From Bacteroidales bacterium (GTDB lineage: Bacteria; Bacteroidota; Bacteroidia; Bacteroidales; UBA932), in contig JAFXQA010000022.1 in NCBI GenBank assembly GCA_017527415.1, positions 62,001 through 126,000 on the forward strand: a DNA stretch of 64,000 nucleotides, read 5' to 3'. A model generated the notes under the pieces. That model did no database searches and had not been told where the DNA came from. It worked only from the letters and a program-made list of their open reading frames with translations. The position numbers and the translations under genes were made by a program. Positions 41,027 to 50,146 of the stretch are shown one piece after another (position 1 is the stretch's first letter; the number at the start of each line of letters is the position of its first letter).

Positions 41027-42436
41027 CTAGAATTCTGCGTTTTTCGGAGTTCTCGGGAAGGGTATGACGTCGCGGATATTCTGCATGCCGGTCACGAAGA
41101 GCAGCAGCCTTTCGAAGCCGAGGCCGAAGCCGCTGTGGGGGCAGCTTCCGAAGCGGCGGGTATCCAGATACCATTCCAGGGTACGGTGGCTCATCCCGAG
41201 CTCGTCGATGCGGGCGTTCAGCTTTTCGAAACTGGCCTCACGCTCGCTTCCGCCGATGATTTCGCCGATCTTCGGGAAGAGCACGTCCATTGCGCGCACA
41301 GTCTTCCCATCCTCATTCTGTTTCATGTAGAAGGCCTTGATGTCCTTGGGATAATCCGTGAGGATGACGGGGCGGCCGAAGTGCTGCTCCACAAGATACC
41401 TTTCGTGCTCGCTCTGCAGGTCCACTCCCCAGCTGACGGGATACTCGAACTTATGTCCGTCCGCCACGGCCTTCTCGAGGATTTCGATACCTTCGGTGTA
41501 TGTGAGGATCTTGAATTCTGTATTCACGACACCCTGCAGGCGGTCCAGAAGCTCGCCGTCGTAACGGTCGTTCAGGAACTTGAGGTCGTCGTAGCAGTTG
41601 TCGAGGGCGTACTTGACCAGGCTCTTGATGAAGTCTTCTGCAAGGGCCATGTTGTCCCGGATGTCGTAGAAGGCCATTTCAGGCTCTATCATCCAGAACT
41701 CTGCCAGATGGCGGGGAGTATTGGAATTCTCTGCCCGGAAAGTGGGACCGAAGGTGTAGATTTCACCAAGCGCGGTGGCCCCGAGTTCGCCTTCAAGCTG
41801 TCCGCTGACGGTGAGCGAAGTCCTGCGGCCGAAGAAATCCTTGCTGTAGTCTATTCCACCCTTCTTGTCGCGGGGGAGAGGGGCGTTGAGGTCCAGAGTG
41901 GTTACCTGGAACATGTTGCCGGCGCCCTCTGCATCCGCAGCGGTAATGAGCGGTGTGTGCAGATAAACGAATCCTTTCGAATGGAAATACTCATGGATGG
42001 CAAAGGCCATCTGGCTGCGCAGGCGCAGCACTGCGCCGAACGTATTGGTTCTGGGGCGCATATGTGCCACGGTGCGAAGATACTCGAAACTGGTATCCTT
42101 CTTCTGGAGAGGATAGCGCACCGGATCGCATTCCCCGTAAACCTCGATTTCCGAAGCCTGGATCTCGACCGCCTGGCCGCTGCCGATGGATTCGACAAGC
42201 TTTCCCCGGACGGAAATGCAGGCACCCGTGGTCACCTTGGCCAGAAGGTCTGCATCCGTCGCGGTCTTGTCGACCACGATCTGTATATTATTAATGGTGG
42301 AACCATCGTTCAGTGCGATGAACGCGATTTCCTTGTTTCCTCGCTTTGTGCGCACCCAGCCTTTTGCGAGAACCTCTTCCCCGGGTGCTTTTGCAAGAAG
42401 GTCCTTGACCTTCATACGCAGTATTTCCTTAGACAT
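41027..42436 (-). CDS. asnS: Asparaginyl-tRNA synthetase
   Basis: The 469-residue class II synthetase has an N-terminal OB-fold ([25 protein letters not shown]), motif 2 [21 protein letters not shown] and motif 3 [16 protein letters not shown]. It charges tRNA-Asn, so tRNA-dependent amidation is not needed for Asn here. A minus-strand terminator lies between it and the exbD gene upstream, so asnS-udk-tonB is probably its own unit. Confidence 0.95.
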   Translation of the reverse strand: MSKEILRMKVKDLLAKAPGEEVLAKGWVRTKRGNKEIAFIALNDGSTINNIQIVVDKTATDADLLAKVTTGACISVRGKLVESIGSGQAVEIQASEIEVYGECDPVRYPLQKKDTSFEYLRTVAHMRPRTNTFGAVLRLRSQMAFAIHEYFHSKGFVYLHTPLITAADAEGAGNMFQVTTLDLNAPLPRDKKGGIDYSKDFFGRRTSLTVSGQLEGELGATALGEIYTFGPTFRAENSNTPRHLAEFWMIEPEMAFYDIRDNMALAEDFIKSLVKYALDNCYDDLKFLNDRYDGELLDRLQGVVNTEFKILTYTEGIEILEKAVADGHKFEYPVSWGVDLQSEHERYLVEQHFGRPVILTDYPKDIKAFYMKQNEDGKTVRAMDVLFPKIGEIIGGSEREASFEKLNARIDELGMSHRTLEWYLDTRRFGSCPHSGFGLGFERLLLFVTGMQNIRDVIPFPRTPKNAEF

Positions 42437-42450
42437 TCCTTTTATTGCAT

Positions 42451-42482
42451 TTTAAAAAGCAGCCCTCATAAAGGGGGCTGCT
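42451..42482 (-). terminator. Terminator after the exbB-exbD operon
   Basis: On the minus strand AGCAGCCC pairs with GGGCTGCT (42458-42465 with 42475-42482), followed by TTTTT. It separates the exb genes from asnS. Confidence 0.8.
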
Positions 42483-42501
42483 CTATAGAAGCTGGGCGGG
42501 T

Positions 42502-42966
42502 TTATTCGCCCTTCCTTGCTGAGTACATGATCTTAAGCGCGGAGCAGCGCCGCAACTCCTGCTTAACATCGGTGATGATACCCATACGTACATCCTGGTC
42601 CGCCCTGATGCAGATCTGCATGAAAGCACGGTCGTTCTCGCTCTTTGAGTCACGCTCTGCAGCAACGAAGTCGCGGATATCATCCACGGTCTTGAAAGAG
42701 TCGTTGAGCTGGATACGTGCATCGGTTCCATACTGGGCCTGGAGGCTGCGGATAGGAGTTCCGATGTTGATGTAGGAAGCGAGATCCTTGCGCTCAAGCT
42801 TCACTGATTCCGATGCCTGGGGGATCTTGACAACGACCTTGTTTTCGGTTTCCCTCATCTGGGTCGTCACCATGAAGAAGAACAGGAGCATGAACACGAT
42901 ATCGGAGAGCGAACCGGAAGCGATTCCCGGCATTTCTTTCTTTTCGCCTTTCTTGAACATTGACAT
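42502..42966 (-). CDS. exbD: ExbD/TolR-type protein (second exbD of the locus)
   Basis: The 154-residue protein has a basic N-terminus, a single membrane helix (LSDIVFMLLFFFMVTTQM, about 18-36) with the conserved Asp, and a periplasmic domain. It is the second of two adjacent ExbD paralogues, a usual Bacteroidetes pattern in which the two may form a mixed stator. Confidence 0.88.
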   Translation of the reverse strand: MSMFKKGEKKEMPGIASGSLSDIVFMLLFFFMVTTQMRETENKVVVKIPQASESVKLERKDLASYINIGTPIRSLQAQYGTDARIQLNDSFKTVDDIRDFVAAERDSKSENDRAFMQICIRADQDVRMGIITDVKQELRRCSALKIMYSARKGE

Positions 42967-42978
42967 AGCTAAATCCTC

Positions 42979-43560
42979 CTATCTTCTTCTTTTACCAACA
43001 TCCTTAGGCTCGGCCTCGGAGATCTGCTGAGGAACGAGATCCTTGATGATTTTTTGTCCATCTTCGTCAAGAGCAAGGAACTTCTTGCCGAATTCCCTCA
43101 TCGCAGCCTCATCGCGGAGTTCGTTGACGGCTTTCACAAGCTCGTTCTGCACGGCGATGTATGCCTGATAACTGGTACCACGGTCGTTCTGGAGGGAAAT
43201 GACGCCCTTCGAAACCTTGCGGGTGCCGAGACCTGCGATCTCAGTGGATTCCATGACGGGAAGGTTGGGATCGTCGGTGGGGTTGGTAAGGAAGATCTTG
43301 ATCTTGTCCTTGAGCTGGCTAACGTCTATGGGTTCACTACCGGCCAAAATTCTGTCGGCGGAGTTAATCTTCACAATGATGATATTGCGGCGATTAACTT
43401 TCTGGTCCTCTACCTTCTGGTTGGGGTCGGGCATAGGAGGCAGACGACGGCTCAGTCCGGTCTGCGTTCCCATGGTTGTGGTCATGAGGAAGTAGCAGAG
43501 CAGGAGGAAAGCTATGTCGGCCGTTGAACTCGAATTGATCGCGGGTGTTTTCTTTGCCAT
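42979..43560 (-). CDS. exbD: ExbD/TolR-type protein (first exbD of the locus)
   Basis: The 193-residue protein has a membrane helix (STADIAFLLLCYFLMTTTMG, about 12-32) with the conserved Asp, then a longer periplasmic domain than its neighbour. It ends in a basic tail. It lies 12 bp upstream of the shorter paralogue. Confidence 0.88.
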   Translation of the reverse strand: MAKKTPAINSSSTADIAFLLLCYFLMTTTMGTQTGLSRRLPPMPDPNQKVEDQKVNRRNIIIVKINSADRILAGSEPIDVSQLKDKIKIFLTNPTDDPNLPVMESTEIAGLGTRKVSKGVISLQNDRGTSYQAYIAVQNELVKAVNELRDEAAMREFGKKFLALDEDGQKIIKDLVPQQISEAEPKDVGKRRR

Positions 43561-43566
43561 AGTCCG

Positions 43567-43998
43567 TTAACCTTTTTTGTTCGTGATTGCAAGACGGATT
43601 TCTCCGACAACAATGGAAAGCACTGCCACGATGCCGGCGAAATATGTCAGGTAGAGAATCGTATCGGTAAGTTTAAGTGTGGCCTGAGAAGGCTGTTCCA
43701 GCATGCCCATTGCAGGTGCGCCGGGGGCGATCAGGTATGCGATGAAGCATATGACGGCCACCGCCACGAGCCCGAGGCCTAGCTTGACCAGGCTCTTGGG
43801 ATCGTTGATGGCGCCCACCACGAGGCCTACGATGACAACGGCTGCAAGTGCGAGGCCCACCATGCAGTAGGTCCAGCCGAGCAGGGTGTCAACGCTGCCC
43901 TCTTTCCAGCCGCCGGTGAAGCCCAACACGAGGAGGACCACACTGACGACGATGAGGATCACCATCGCCCATTTGAATATCTTGTTATAGCTTTTCAT
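43567..43998 (-). CDS. Membrane protein of the exb operon
   Basis: The 143-residue protein has four hydrophobic helices (about 10-28, 42-64, 72-92 and 108-130) and no catalytic motif. It is found between ExbB and ExbD genes in many Bacteroidetes. Its ATG overlaps the exbB stop. It probably associates with the ExbB/ExbD complex; its exact role is not known. Confidence 0.7.
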   Translation of the reverse strand: MKSYNKIFKWAMVILIVVSVVLLVLGFTGGWKEGSVDTLLGWTYCMVGLALAAVVIVGLVVGAINDPKSLVKLGLGLVAVAVICFIAYLIAPGAPAMGMLEQPSQATLKLTDTILYLTYFAGIVAVLSIVVGEIRLAITNKKG

Positions 43999-44792
43999 TA
44001 TTTCTTTCCGTATTTGGTGAGTACATCGATGAGGCTGATGGAGCTGTCTTCCATGTCGATGGTGATGCTCTCGATCTTAGCAAGGATGTAGTTGTAGAAC
44101 ACCTGAAGGATCATAGCGACGATAAGACCCGCCACAGTGGTGATAAGAGCGACCTTCATACCGCCTGCAACAACGTTCGGGCTGATATCGCCTGCTGCCT
44201 GGATGGCGTCGAATGCCTGGATCATACCGATAACGGTTCCGAGGAATCCGAGTGAAGGGGCGATTGCGATGAAGAGGCTGATCCAGCTCAGGCCGCTCTC
44301 AAGCTCGCTGTTCTGCACGGAGCCGTAGGAGACGATGTTCTTCTCGACCACGTCGATTCCCTGGTCGTAGTGCAGCAGACCCTGATAATAAATGCTTGCC
44401 ACAGGGCCGCGGGTATTGCGGCATACTTCCTTTGCCTTTTCGATTCCACCTTCCTCAAGAGCCTTCTCTACTTCGGCGATGAGCTTCTTGGTGTTGGTCT
44501 TGGAGAAGGAAAGATAGAGGATACGCTCTATAGAGAGGGCGAGACCTATCACAAGGCAGATGATGATGAGGGACATGAATCCGGCACCACCTTCGATGAA
44601 TTTGGTCTTGAGGGCCTGGGTGAGCGGAACCTCGGGAGCACCGGCGGTAAGGGCTGCCAGATCGTTGGCGGGAGCCTGTGCTACTTCTTCCGTTGCAGCC
44701 TGCTCAGGAGCGGCGGCATCCTGTGCAGAAGCAATGTTGGCAGTGAAAGCCATGAGGGCCATTGCTGCGAGAATCATGAAAAACTTTTTCAT
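43998..44792 (-). CDS. exbB: MotA/TolQ/ExbB proton channel protein (second)
   Basis: The 264-residue protein has a cleavable-looking N-terminus (MKKFFMILAAMALMAFTANIASA), an Ala/Glu-rich spacer, and three membrane helices including LFIAIAPSLGFLGTVIGMIQAF and ALITTVAGLIVAMILQVFYNYI. The signal-like N-terminus with a periplasmic spacer is typical of Bacteroidetes ExbB. It heads the operon exbB-membrane protein-exbD-exbD. Confidence 0.9.
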   Translation of the reverse strand: MKKFFMILAAMALMAFTANIASAQDAAAPEQAATEEVAQAPANDLAALTAGAPEVPLTQALKTKFIEGGAGFMSLIIICLVIGLALSIERILYLSFSKTNTKKLIAEVEKALEEGGIEKAKEVCRNTRGPVASIYYQGLLHYDQGIDVVEKNIVSYGSVQNSELESGLSWISLFIAIAPSLGFLGTVIGMIQAFDAIQAAGDISPNVVAGGMKVALITTVAGLIVAMILQVFYNYILAKIESITIDMEDSSISLIDVLTKYGKK

Positions 44793-44872
44793 AACTTGTT
44801 TTAAGTGATTTAATTGATAATGTTTATTTGATCGATATTATTTCTCAAATGCATAAAATCAACGCAATTTAG

Positions 44873-44880
44873 CAAAAATA
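44873..44880 (-). promoter_or_regulatory. -7 box of the exbB-exbD operon
   Basis: TATTTTTG on the minus strand, about 80 bp before the exbB start. There is no clear -33 match. Confidence 0.4.
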
Positions 44881-44896
44881 TTTCATTTGCCAATAC

Positions 44897-45931
44897 TTAT
44901 TTTGATATTTCCCCCTTGAGGTTTTTCTCCAGAAGGCGCTTTACTTTTTCATTATCAGCGTATTCCCCCATCAAAACAAACAGTTTTGCAAGCCCACCTT
45001 CGGTGGTGATGTCGCTGCCGGACACAACCCCTGCTTCCTTGAGGGCTTTGCCTGTGGCATACAGGTTCATGTTCACATCGCCGGCAAGGCACTGGGTGAT
45101 GTTGAGCAGGATCTTCCCGCTCCCGACGCTCTCGCGGATGATATCGGTGAACCATGGTTTGGAGATGGCGTTGCCGGAGCCGTAGGTCTCTATGATGACC
45201 GCTCGTATGCCGCTTCCCAGCAGCACGTTACGCGCCACCTGCTCGGTAATGCCGGGATGCACTTTGAGAATGGCTACGCGGGTATCCAGCCTGGTATGTA
45301 TGGCCAGCGGAACAACCGAAGAGGGATATCGTATCAGCGCCTTGTTGTATCGTATGCGTATGCCCGCTTCCGCGAGAGGAGGGCAGTTGGGAGAGCGGAA
45401 AGCGTCGAACGCCGTGGCGTTGACCTTTGTCGCCCTGTTCCCGCGCAGCAGCTGGGAGTTGAAATAGATGGCTACCTCCGGCACCATGGCCCGCCCGCGG
45501 TCATCCTTTGCCGCAGCCACCTCGATGGCTGATACCAGGTTTTCCTTTCCGTCTGTGCGAAGGCTGCCGACAGGCAGCTGGCTACCTGTAAAGATGACGG
45601 GTTTGGCCAGGCCGTCGAGCATGAAACTCAGCGCCGACGCGGAATATGCCATCGTGTCCGTGCCGTGCAGGACCACGAATCCGTCGTAGTCATCGTATTT
45701 TTCCTTAATCAGAACGGAGAGTTCCTTCCACATGGCAGGTTCCACGTCGGAAGAGTCTATCAGCGGATCGAAGGTATAAGAATCTATCTTGAAGGTGAAC
45801 TTTTGCAGCTCAGGCACTTCGCTGAGTATCTGCGAGAAATCGAACGGCACCAGGCCTTGCCCGCTTTCTTTCATTCCGATGGTGCCTCCCGTATAGATGA
45901 GGAGGATGGCGGATTTTTCCTTGTTGCTCAT
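44897..45931 (-). CDS. ansA: Type I L-asparaginase
   Basis: The 344-residue protein has the two asparaginase motifs: YTGGTIGM with the nucleophile Thr (about 13-20) and VLHGTDTMAYSASALSF with the TDT catalytic triplet (about 88-104). It converts asparagine to aspartate and ammonia. The N-terminus lacks a signal peptide, in keeping with cytoplasmic type I enzymes. It overlaps tatD by 4 bp. Confidence 0.93.
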   Translation of the reverse strand: MSNKEKSAILLIYTGGTIGMKESGQGLVPFDFSQILSEVPELQKFTFKIDSYTFDPLIDSSDVEPAMWKELSVLIKEKYDDYDGFVVLHGTDTMAYSASALSFMLDGLAKPVIFTGSQLPVGSLRTDGKENLVSAIEVAAAKDDRGRAMVPEVAIYFNSQLLRGNRATKVNATAFDAFRSPNCPPLAEAGIRIRYNKALIRYPSSVVPLAIHTRLDTRVAILKVHPGITEQVARNVLLGSGIRAVIIETYGSGNAISKPWFTDIIRESVGSGKILLNITQCLAGDVNMNLYATGKALKEAGVVSGSDITTEGGLAKLFVLMGEYADNEKVKRLLEKNLKGEISK

Positions 45932-46698
45932 AGTGCGAACAGTTTTTCGGCATTTGCAGTAGTGACGGCTGCAACCGTTTCAATATCAACCCCTTTCACT
46001 TCCGCTACCTTGGCGGCTATGAGGGGAATGTTTGCGCTTTCATTGCGCGTCCCCCGCAGGGGTGTGGGGGCCATGTATGGGGAATCGGTTTCCAGGAGTA
46101 TGCACTCCAGCGGGATCTGTTTCACCGTTTCCGGAAGGGAGGCGTTCTTGAACGTGATGACCCCGCCTATGCCGACCGACCAGTCGCCGTAACGGCGGAT
46201 GCGGCGGAAGGTCTCTATGCTGCCGCTGAATGCGTGCAGGTTCCCCCTCAAAGCCAGGTGCCGGCAGTCGTCCAGCACTTTGAAAAAGTCTTCCGTGGCG
46301 TCGCGCAGATGGATGTTTACGGGCAGATCCCAGGCTGCTGCCAGTTCGAACTGCACCCGCAACGCCTCTTTCTGCTCCTCTTTGAACTCCGCCCCGTAGT
46401 GATAGTCAAGGCCGATTTCCCCTATGGCGACGGCTCCGCGCCCCTTCCATGCCTCCAGGGCGTCGATCTCGTCCCTCCAGTTGCCGTCTACCGACCCCGG
46501 GTACAGCCCCAGCATGGGGTAGAGCACGCCGGGATGCCTTCCCACGGCTGCATACATGGCATCCCGCTCATGGGTATCGATGTCTGCGAGCAGCATCCTG
46601 GAAACTCCGGCGGCAAGGGCCCTTTCCACGAAAAGGTCCTGCTCTGCACCCGGGAAAGCCTCGTCGGTGCAGTGGGTATGCGTGTCGATGAACACCAT
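45928..46698 (-). CDS. TatD-family metal-dependent hydrolase
   Basis: The 256-residue protein begins MVFIDTHTHCTDEAF with the first metal-binding His pair, followed by AIGEIGLDYHYG, LPVNIHLRD, HAFSG and LETDSPYMAP. TatD proteins are deoxyribonucleases or related hydrolases. ATG 46698 is chosen because the family starts just before DTHTH; an upstream start at 46725 would overlap dprA. Confidence 0.9.
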   Translation of the reverse strand: MVFIDTHTHCTDEAFPGAEQDLFVERALAAGVSRMLLADIDTHERDAMYAAVGRHPGVLYPMLGLYPGSVDGNWRDEIDALEAWKGRGAVAIGEIGLDYHYGAEFKEEQKEALRVQFELAAAWDLPVNIHLRDATEDFFKVLDDCRHLALRGNLHAFSGSIETFRRIRRYGDWSVGIGGVITFKNASLPETVKQIPLECILLETDSPYMAPTPLRGTRNESANIPLIAAKVAEVKGVDIETVAAVTTANAEKLFAL

Positions 46699-46708
46699 TT
46701 CTGCAAAG

Positions 46709-47878
46709 TTACGATTTTCTTGCATTGATGGTACACCGCCCGGTCAGGTCCGTGCAGATGAATCCGTCAGATTCCAACCGCACTGCAATGCGGGCGACTT
46801 CATTGTATGGCTTTCCGCTGAGATAGCATAGTTCTTCGAGGCCGATGCCGCGCCTGAGGGCTATCATGTCTGCCAGGCTGCAGATGGAATCCAGCTCCGA
46901 TGCGCCGGCACGTGTGCGGTAGAACTCCTCCACGAGGCTGCGGAAATCTTTTCTCCTGCGAAGCTCGTATCGCCCCAGCCCGAGTTGTTCTCCGAGCCCC
47001 GCCAGACCGGTTATCGCCTCCGCAGTGCGAGCGCGGATCAGGGCGTTGCATCCTGCCGAACGCGGGTCGTCCACCCGTCCCGGAAGGGCGAAGACATCGC
47101 GCCCGTAACTGTCTGCCAGCCTGCATGTTATGAGCCCTCCTCCACTAGCTTTCGATTCCACCAGCACCGTGCATCCTGCAAGCCCGGCGATGATGCGGTT
47201 CCTGCGCACGAAAGTGAAGGCAACCGGAGACGTGCCCGGAGGATAGTCGGTTACCAGTGCGCTTCCGGGGGAGGATGCAATCCTTTCTGCCGCCATTCTG
47301 TGTGCAGCGGGATAGAGATCGTCGATACCGCATGGCAGCACTGCGATGGTGCCAAGGCCTCCGTCCAGGGCAGCCAGATGCGCCGTGATATCCACCCCGA
47401 AGGCCAGGCCGCTGACGATGACAGGTTTTGCGGGCGCCTGGGAGCATGCGTCCACGATTTTCCTTGTCCACTCCCTCCCGTAAGGGGAAATGTCCCGCGT
47501 GCCCACGACTGCAATCGCCGGCCTGTCGGAAAACAGCTCTTCCGCAGAGGAAGAACTCCTGTAATAGAGACCTGCAGGGCAGTCCGGACAGTCCCGGAGC
47601 AGGGAAGGAAAGCTTTCCTCCGTGCAGGCTATGAAACGGCATCCCATGCTCTCCAGCCTGTGCAGTTCCTCCGCTGCCCCCTCGAACGCGGCCCGGTTGA
47701 TCTTCCCCCTGTATTTGCTGTGCGGGCCCAGCACCTCGTCCGCCTCCCTGGCGGAGAGGTCGAATACCGAAGATGCTGAGCCAAGCCTGGAGATTATGCC
47801 GGATACATACAGGGGCTCATATCCGAAAATCCTTCCGAGCGCGGCGGCGCCGATTCTTTCCTTCACCATGTCTTCCAT
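46709..47878 (-). CDS. dprA: DNA processing protein DprA
   Basis: The 389-residue protein has an N-terminal SAM-like region, the Rossmann core VVGTRDISPYGREWTRKIVDA, SGLAFGVDITAHLAAL, the RNRIIAGLAGCTVLVESKASGGGLITCRLA signature, and a C-terminal winged-helix region. It protects incoming single-stranded DNA and loads RecA in natural transformation; the gene is also widespread in bacteria not known to be competent. tatD follows after 10 bp. Confidence 0.93.
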   Translation of the reverse strand: MEDMVKERIGAAALGRIFGYEPLYVSGIISRLGSASSVFDLSAREADEVLGPHSKYRGKINRAAFEGAAEELHRLESMGCRFIACTEESFPSLLRDCPDCPAGLYYRSSSSAEELFSDRPAIAVVGTRDISPYGREWTRKIVDACSQAPAKPVIVSGLAFGVDITAHLAALDGGLGTIAVLPCGIDDLYPAAHRMAAERIASSPGSALVTDYPPGTSPVAFTFVRRNRIIAGLAGCTVLVESKASGGGLITCRLADSYGRDVFALPGRVDDPRSAGCNALIRARTAEAITGLAGLGEQLGLGRYELRRRKDFRSLVEEFYRTRAGASELDSICSLADMIALRRGIGLEELCYLSGKPYNEVARIAVRLESDGFICTDLTGRCTINARKS

Positions 47879-47894
47879 GCCGGCAAGATATACA

Positions 47895-47929
47895 GAAAAA
47901 AAGAAACCCCCGGGGGTAAGACCGGGGGT
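47895..47929 (-). terminator. Terminator of queA
   Basis: On the minus strand ACCCCC (47924-47929) and GGGGGT (47906-47911) pair, followed by TTTCTTTTTTT. An alternative fold with a nearer GGGGGT also exists. Confidence 0.7.
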
Positions 47930-47957
47930 AAAAACTCAAATTCATGTTTGCCCTATG

Positions 47958-49010
47958 CTAATCCACTATCAATAAGGCATCTCCGTAAGGGCCGAAGCGA
48001 TAGTCTTCCTCAAGGGCGACCTCGTAGGCGTGCATTACGTTTTTGTAACCTCCGAAAGCTGCGACGCACATGAGCATGGTCGATTCGGGACGGTGGAAAT
48101 TCGAAACGAACGCATCCGGAATGGAATAGGAGTAGGGAGGGAAGATGAACTTGTTGGTCCAGATATCGTTCGCCTTGACCTCGTTGGTGGTAGTGACATA
48201 TGTCTCCAGCGCACGGGCAACGGTAACACCGACCGCAAGGATCTTGTGCCCCGCCCTCTTGGTTGAATTGATCATCTGGGCAGCTTCTTCCGAGATAATC
48301 ATGCGTTCCCCGTCCATCCGGTGCTTCGAAAGGTCTTCCACGTCTACTTTGCGGAAGTGCCCGATGCCCATGTGAACGGTGATGAACGTTTTCTCTATAT
48401 CCTTGAGGATCATGCGGTTGAAGAGCTCGCGACTGAAATGCAGGCCTGCCGCGGGAGCGGAAACCGCACCTTCGTGCTCGGCGAAGATGGTCTGGAAATT
48501 CTCCACATCCTCGGGGGTGGGATCTTCCTTCACCCATTCGGGGACCGGTGTCTTGCCAAGGGCGAACAGATTCGCTTTGAATTCATCGTACGGCCCGTCG
48601 TAGAGGAAACGCAGGGTGCGGCCGCGGGAAGTGGTATTGTCGATAACTTCGGCCACCATACTCTCGTCTTCTCCGAAATACAACTTGTTGCCGATGCGTA
48701 TTTTGCGTGCGGGCTCCACTATCACGTCCCAGAGCTTCTGCTCCTTGTTGAGTTCGCGAAGCAGGAAAACCATGATGTCTGCTCCCGTCTTCTCCTTTTT
48801 CCCAAGAAGCTTGGCCGGGAAGACCTTGGTGTTGTTAAGCACGAAAAGGTCTCCTTTTCCGAAATAATCTATGATATCCTTGAAAATCCTGTGCTCGATT
48901 TCTCCCGTCTTCCTGTGGAGAACCATCAACTTGCACTCATCCCTCCAGCGTGTAGGCTCGGTTGCAATACGCTCCTTCGGAAGGTCGAATTTGAATTGCG
49001 ATAATTTCAT
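47958..49010 (-). CDS. queA: S-adenosylmethionine:tRNA ribosyltransferase-isomerase
   Basis: The 350-residue protein has the QueA features: ATEPTRWRDECKLMVLHRKTG near the start, DLFVLNNTKVFPAKLLG, EGAVSAPAAGLHFSREL, ITVHMGIGHFRKV and the C-terminal NFHRPESTMLMCVAAFGG and YRFGPYGDALLI. It builds epoxyqueuosine in tRNA wobble positions. The length is normal. A hairpin (GTTCAG with CTGAAC) lies just upstream at 49014-49046. Confidence 0.94.
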   Translation of the reverse strand: MKLSQFKFDLPKERIATEPTRWRDECKLMVLHRKTGEIEHRIFKDIIDYFGKGDLFVLNNTKVFPAKLLGKKEKTGADIMVFLLRELNKEQKLWDVIVEPARKIRIGNKLYFGEDESMVAEVIDNTTSRGRTLRFLYDGPYDEFKANLFALGKTPVPEWVKEDPTPEDVENFQTIFAEHEGAVSAPAAGLHFSRELFNRMILKDIEKTFITVHMGIGHFRKVDVEDLSKHRMDGERMIISEEAAQMINSTKRAGHKILAVGVTVARALETYVTTTNEVKANDIWTNKFIFPPYSYSIPDAFVSNFHRPESTMLMCVAAFGGYKNVMHAYEVALEEDYRFGPYGDALLIVD

Positions 49011-49078
49011 TGTTCAGAAGATAATAGCTTTTATTATACGCCTGAACGATGGTAAAAGTTTCAGTCTTGCAACACTTT

Positions 49079-49690
49079 TTACACCCTTGCCTCGCGGAAT
49101 ACTTCCAGAATGGAAGGATAAGTGTCTGCAAGGAAGGGCGGAAGGCTCGATTTCGCCACCCAGCTTGCCTTCGTTATATCTTCTTCGCGCTGGGGAGTGA
49201 GGTCCACAGGATCGGTGTAGAGCATGTCGTACCACCAGGTATGCTTGAGATGCCAGATGCCGTCCCGCAGATAGCAGTGGTCGGTGACACAGAGAAGGCC
49301 GCGCAGCTCCAGCTTGTCCACTCCGGTTTCCTCCTGAACCTCGCGCAGGGCCGTCACCTTAATGTCTTCCCCATCTTCCTGATGGCCCTTCGGCAGGTCC
49401 CAGAGGCCGTTCCGCTTTATGAGCAGGTAGTCGCCCCGGCGGTTGCTCACCAGCCCTCCGGCTGCATTCACCTCCTTGAATTCCGCGCACAGGCGGTGAT
49501 ATACTTTATTGGTGTTGGAAGCGGGGATATAAATACGGCTCAGCTCGGCGCTGCTTTCGAACATCAGCACCAGGGTGTGGATGTCGATTTTCTCCCCGAG
49601 ATGGAACTCTACGGCGTTGGGGTCGGAGAGGGCCTGGTCTTCCGGGTCGCAGATGATTATGCAGCGTTTTTCGAAGTATATCCTGTGCAT
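49079..49690 (-). CDS. Nudix hydrolase
   Basis: The 203-residue protein has the Nudix box GHQEDGEDIKVTALREVQEETGV (split here as GHQEDGED, then REVQEETGV, about residues 111-133) and a GLWDLPKG segment just before it. It hydrolyses a nucleoside diphosphate linked to another moiety; the substrate is unknown. The N-terminal ~70 residues are an extra domain seen in Bacteroidetes homologues. ATG 49690 is preferred: a longer reading frame upstream is antisense to the SRPBCC gene. Confidence 0.85.
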   Translation of the reverse strand: MHRIYFEKRCIIICDPEDQALSDPNAVEFHLGEKIDIHTLVLMFESSAELSRIYIPASNTNKVYHRLCAEFKEVNAAGGLVSNRRGDYLLIKRNGLWDLPKGHQEDGEDIKVTALREVQEETGVDKLELRGLLCVTDHCYLRDGIWHLKHTWWYDMLYTDPVDLTPQREEDITKASWVAKSSLPPFLADTYPSILEVFREARV

Positions 49691-49701
49691 GTAAAAATTG
49701 C

Positions 49702-49709
49702 TATCTTTG
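49702..49709 (+). promoter_or_regulatory. -7 box of the SRPBCC-rsmF operon
   Basis: TATCTTTG, 32 bp before the ATG at 49742. No good -33 element is seen. Confidence 0.5.
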
Positions 49710-49741
49710 TGCCTGATTGCAAATTTAGCAAAATTACTCTT

Positions 49742-50146
49742 ATGAGCGCACAATACAGCAGCAAACACGGCATCGTGCCCCGTCCCCAGGCTGAGCTTTA
49801 CATGGCATTCACCGACATGCGGTCTTTCCTTGCCATGCTTCCCGAAGACAAGAAGGAGGGAGTGACCGCCGATTTCGACACCATTTCCGCCACGGTCCAG
49901 GGCTTCACAATCGGGGTGAAGGTCACGCGTCGCGAACCTTATAGTTATATCGAGCTCCAGGACAACGGAGCCCCGTTCCACTTCATGGTTTCGTTTCATT
50001 TCGACCAGGCCGACGACCCCGGCAGGACGGATTTCCATATCGATCTGCTGGCCGACCTGAACCTTATGATGAAGATGATGATAGGGAACAAGCTGCAGGA
50101 AGCTCTCGACAAGGTGGTGGATGGACTCTGCGGTAACATCGGTTAG
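49742..50146 (+). CDS. SRPBCC-family (polyketide cyclase-like) protein
   Basis: The 134-residue protein has a START/SRPBCC-like pattern: an N-terminal helix following the first strand (ELYMAFTDMRSFLAMLPEDKK), alternating strands, and a long C-terminal helix (NLMMKMMIGNKLQEALDKVVDGL). Similar proteins are conserved in Bacteroidetes with no known function, and presumably bind a hydrophobic ligand. Its end overlaps the RsmF-like gene by 26 bp. Confidence 0.75.
   Translation: MSAQYSSKHGIVPRPQAELYMAFTDMRSFLAMLPEDKKEGVTADFDTISATVQGFTIGVKVTRREPYSYIELQDNGAPFHFMVSFHFDQADDPGRTDFHIDLLADLNLMMKMMIGNKLQEALDKVVDGLCGNIG

Noticed and set aside
41135..42775. A 546-codon plus-strand frame opposite asnS
   Set aside because: asnS is unambiguous on the minus strand and the frame crosses a terminator.
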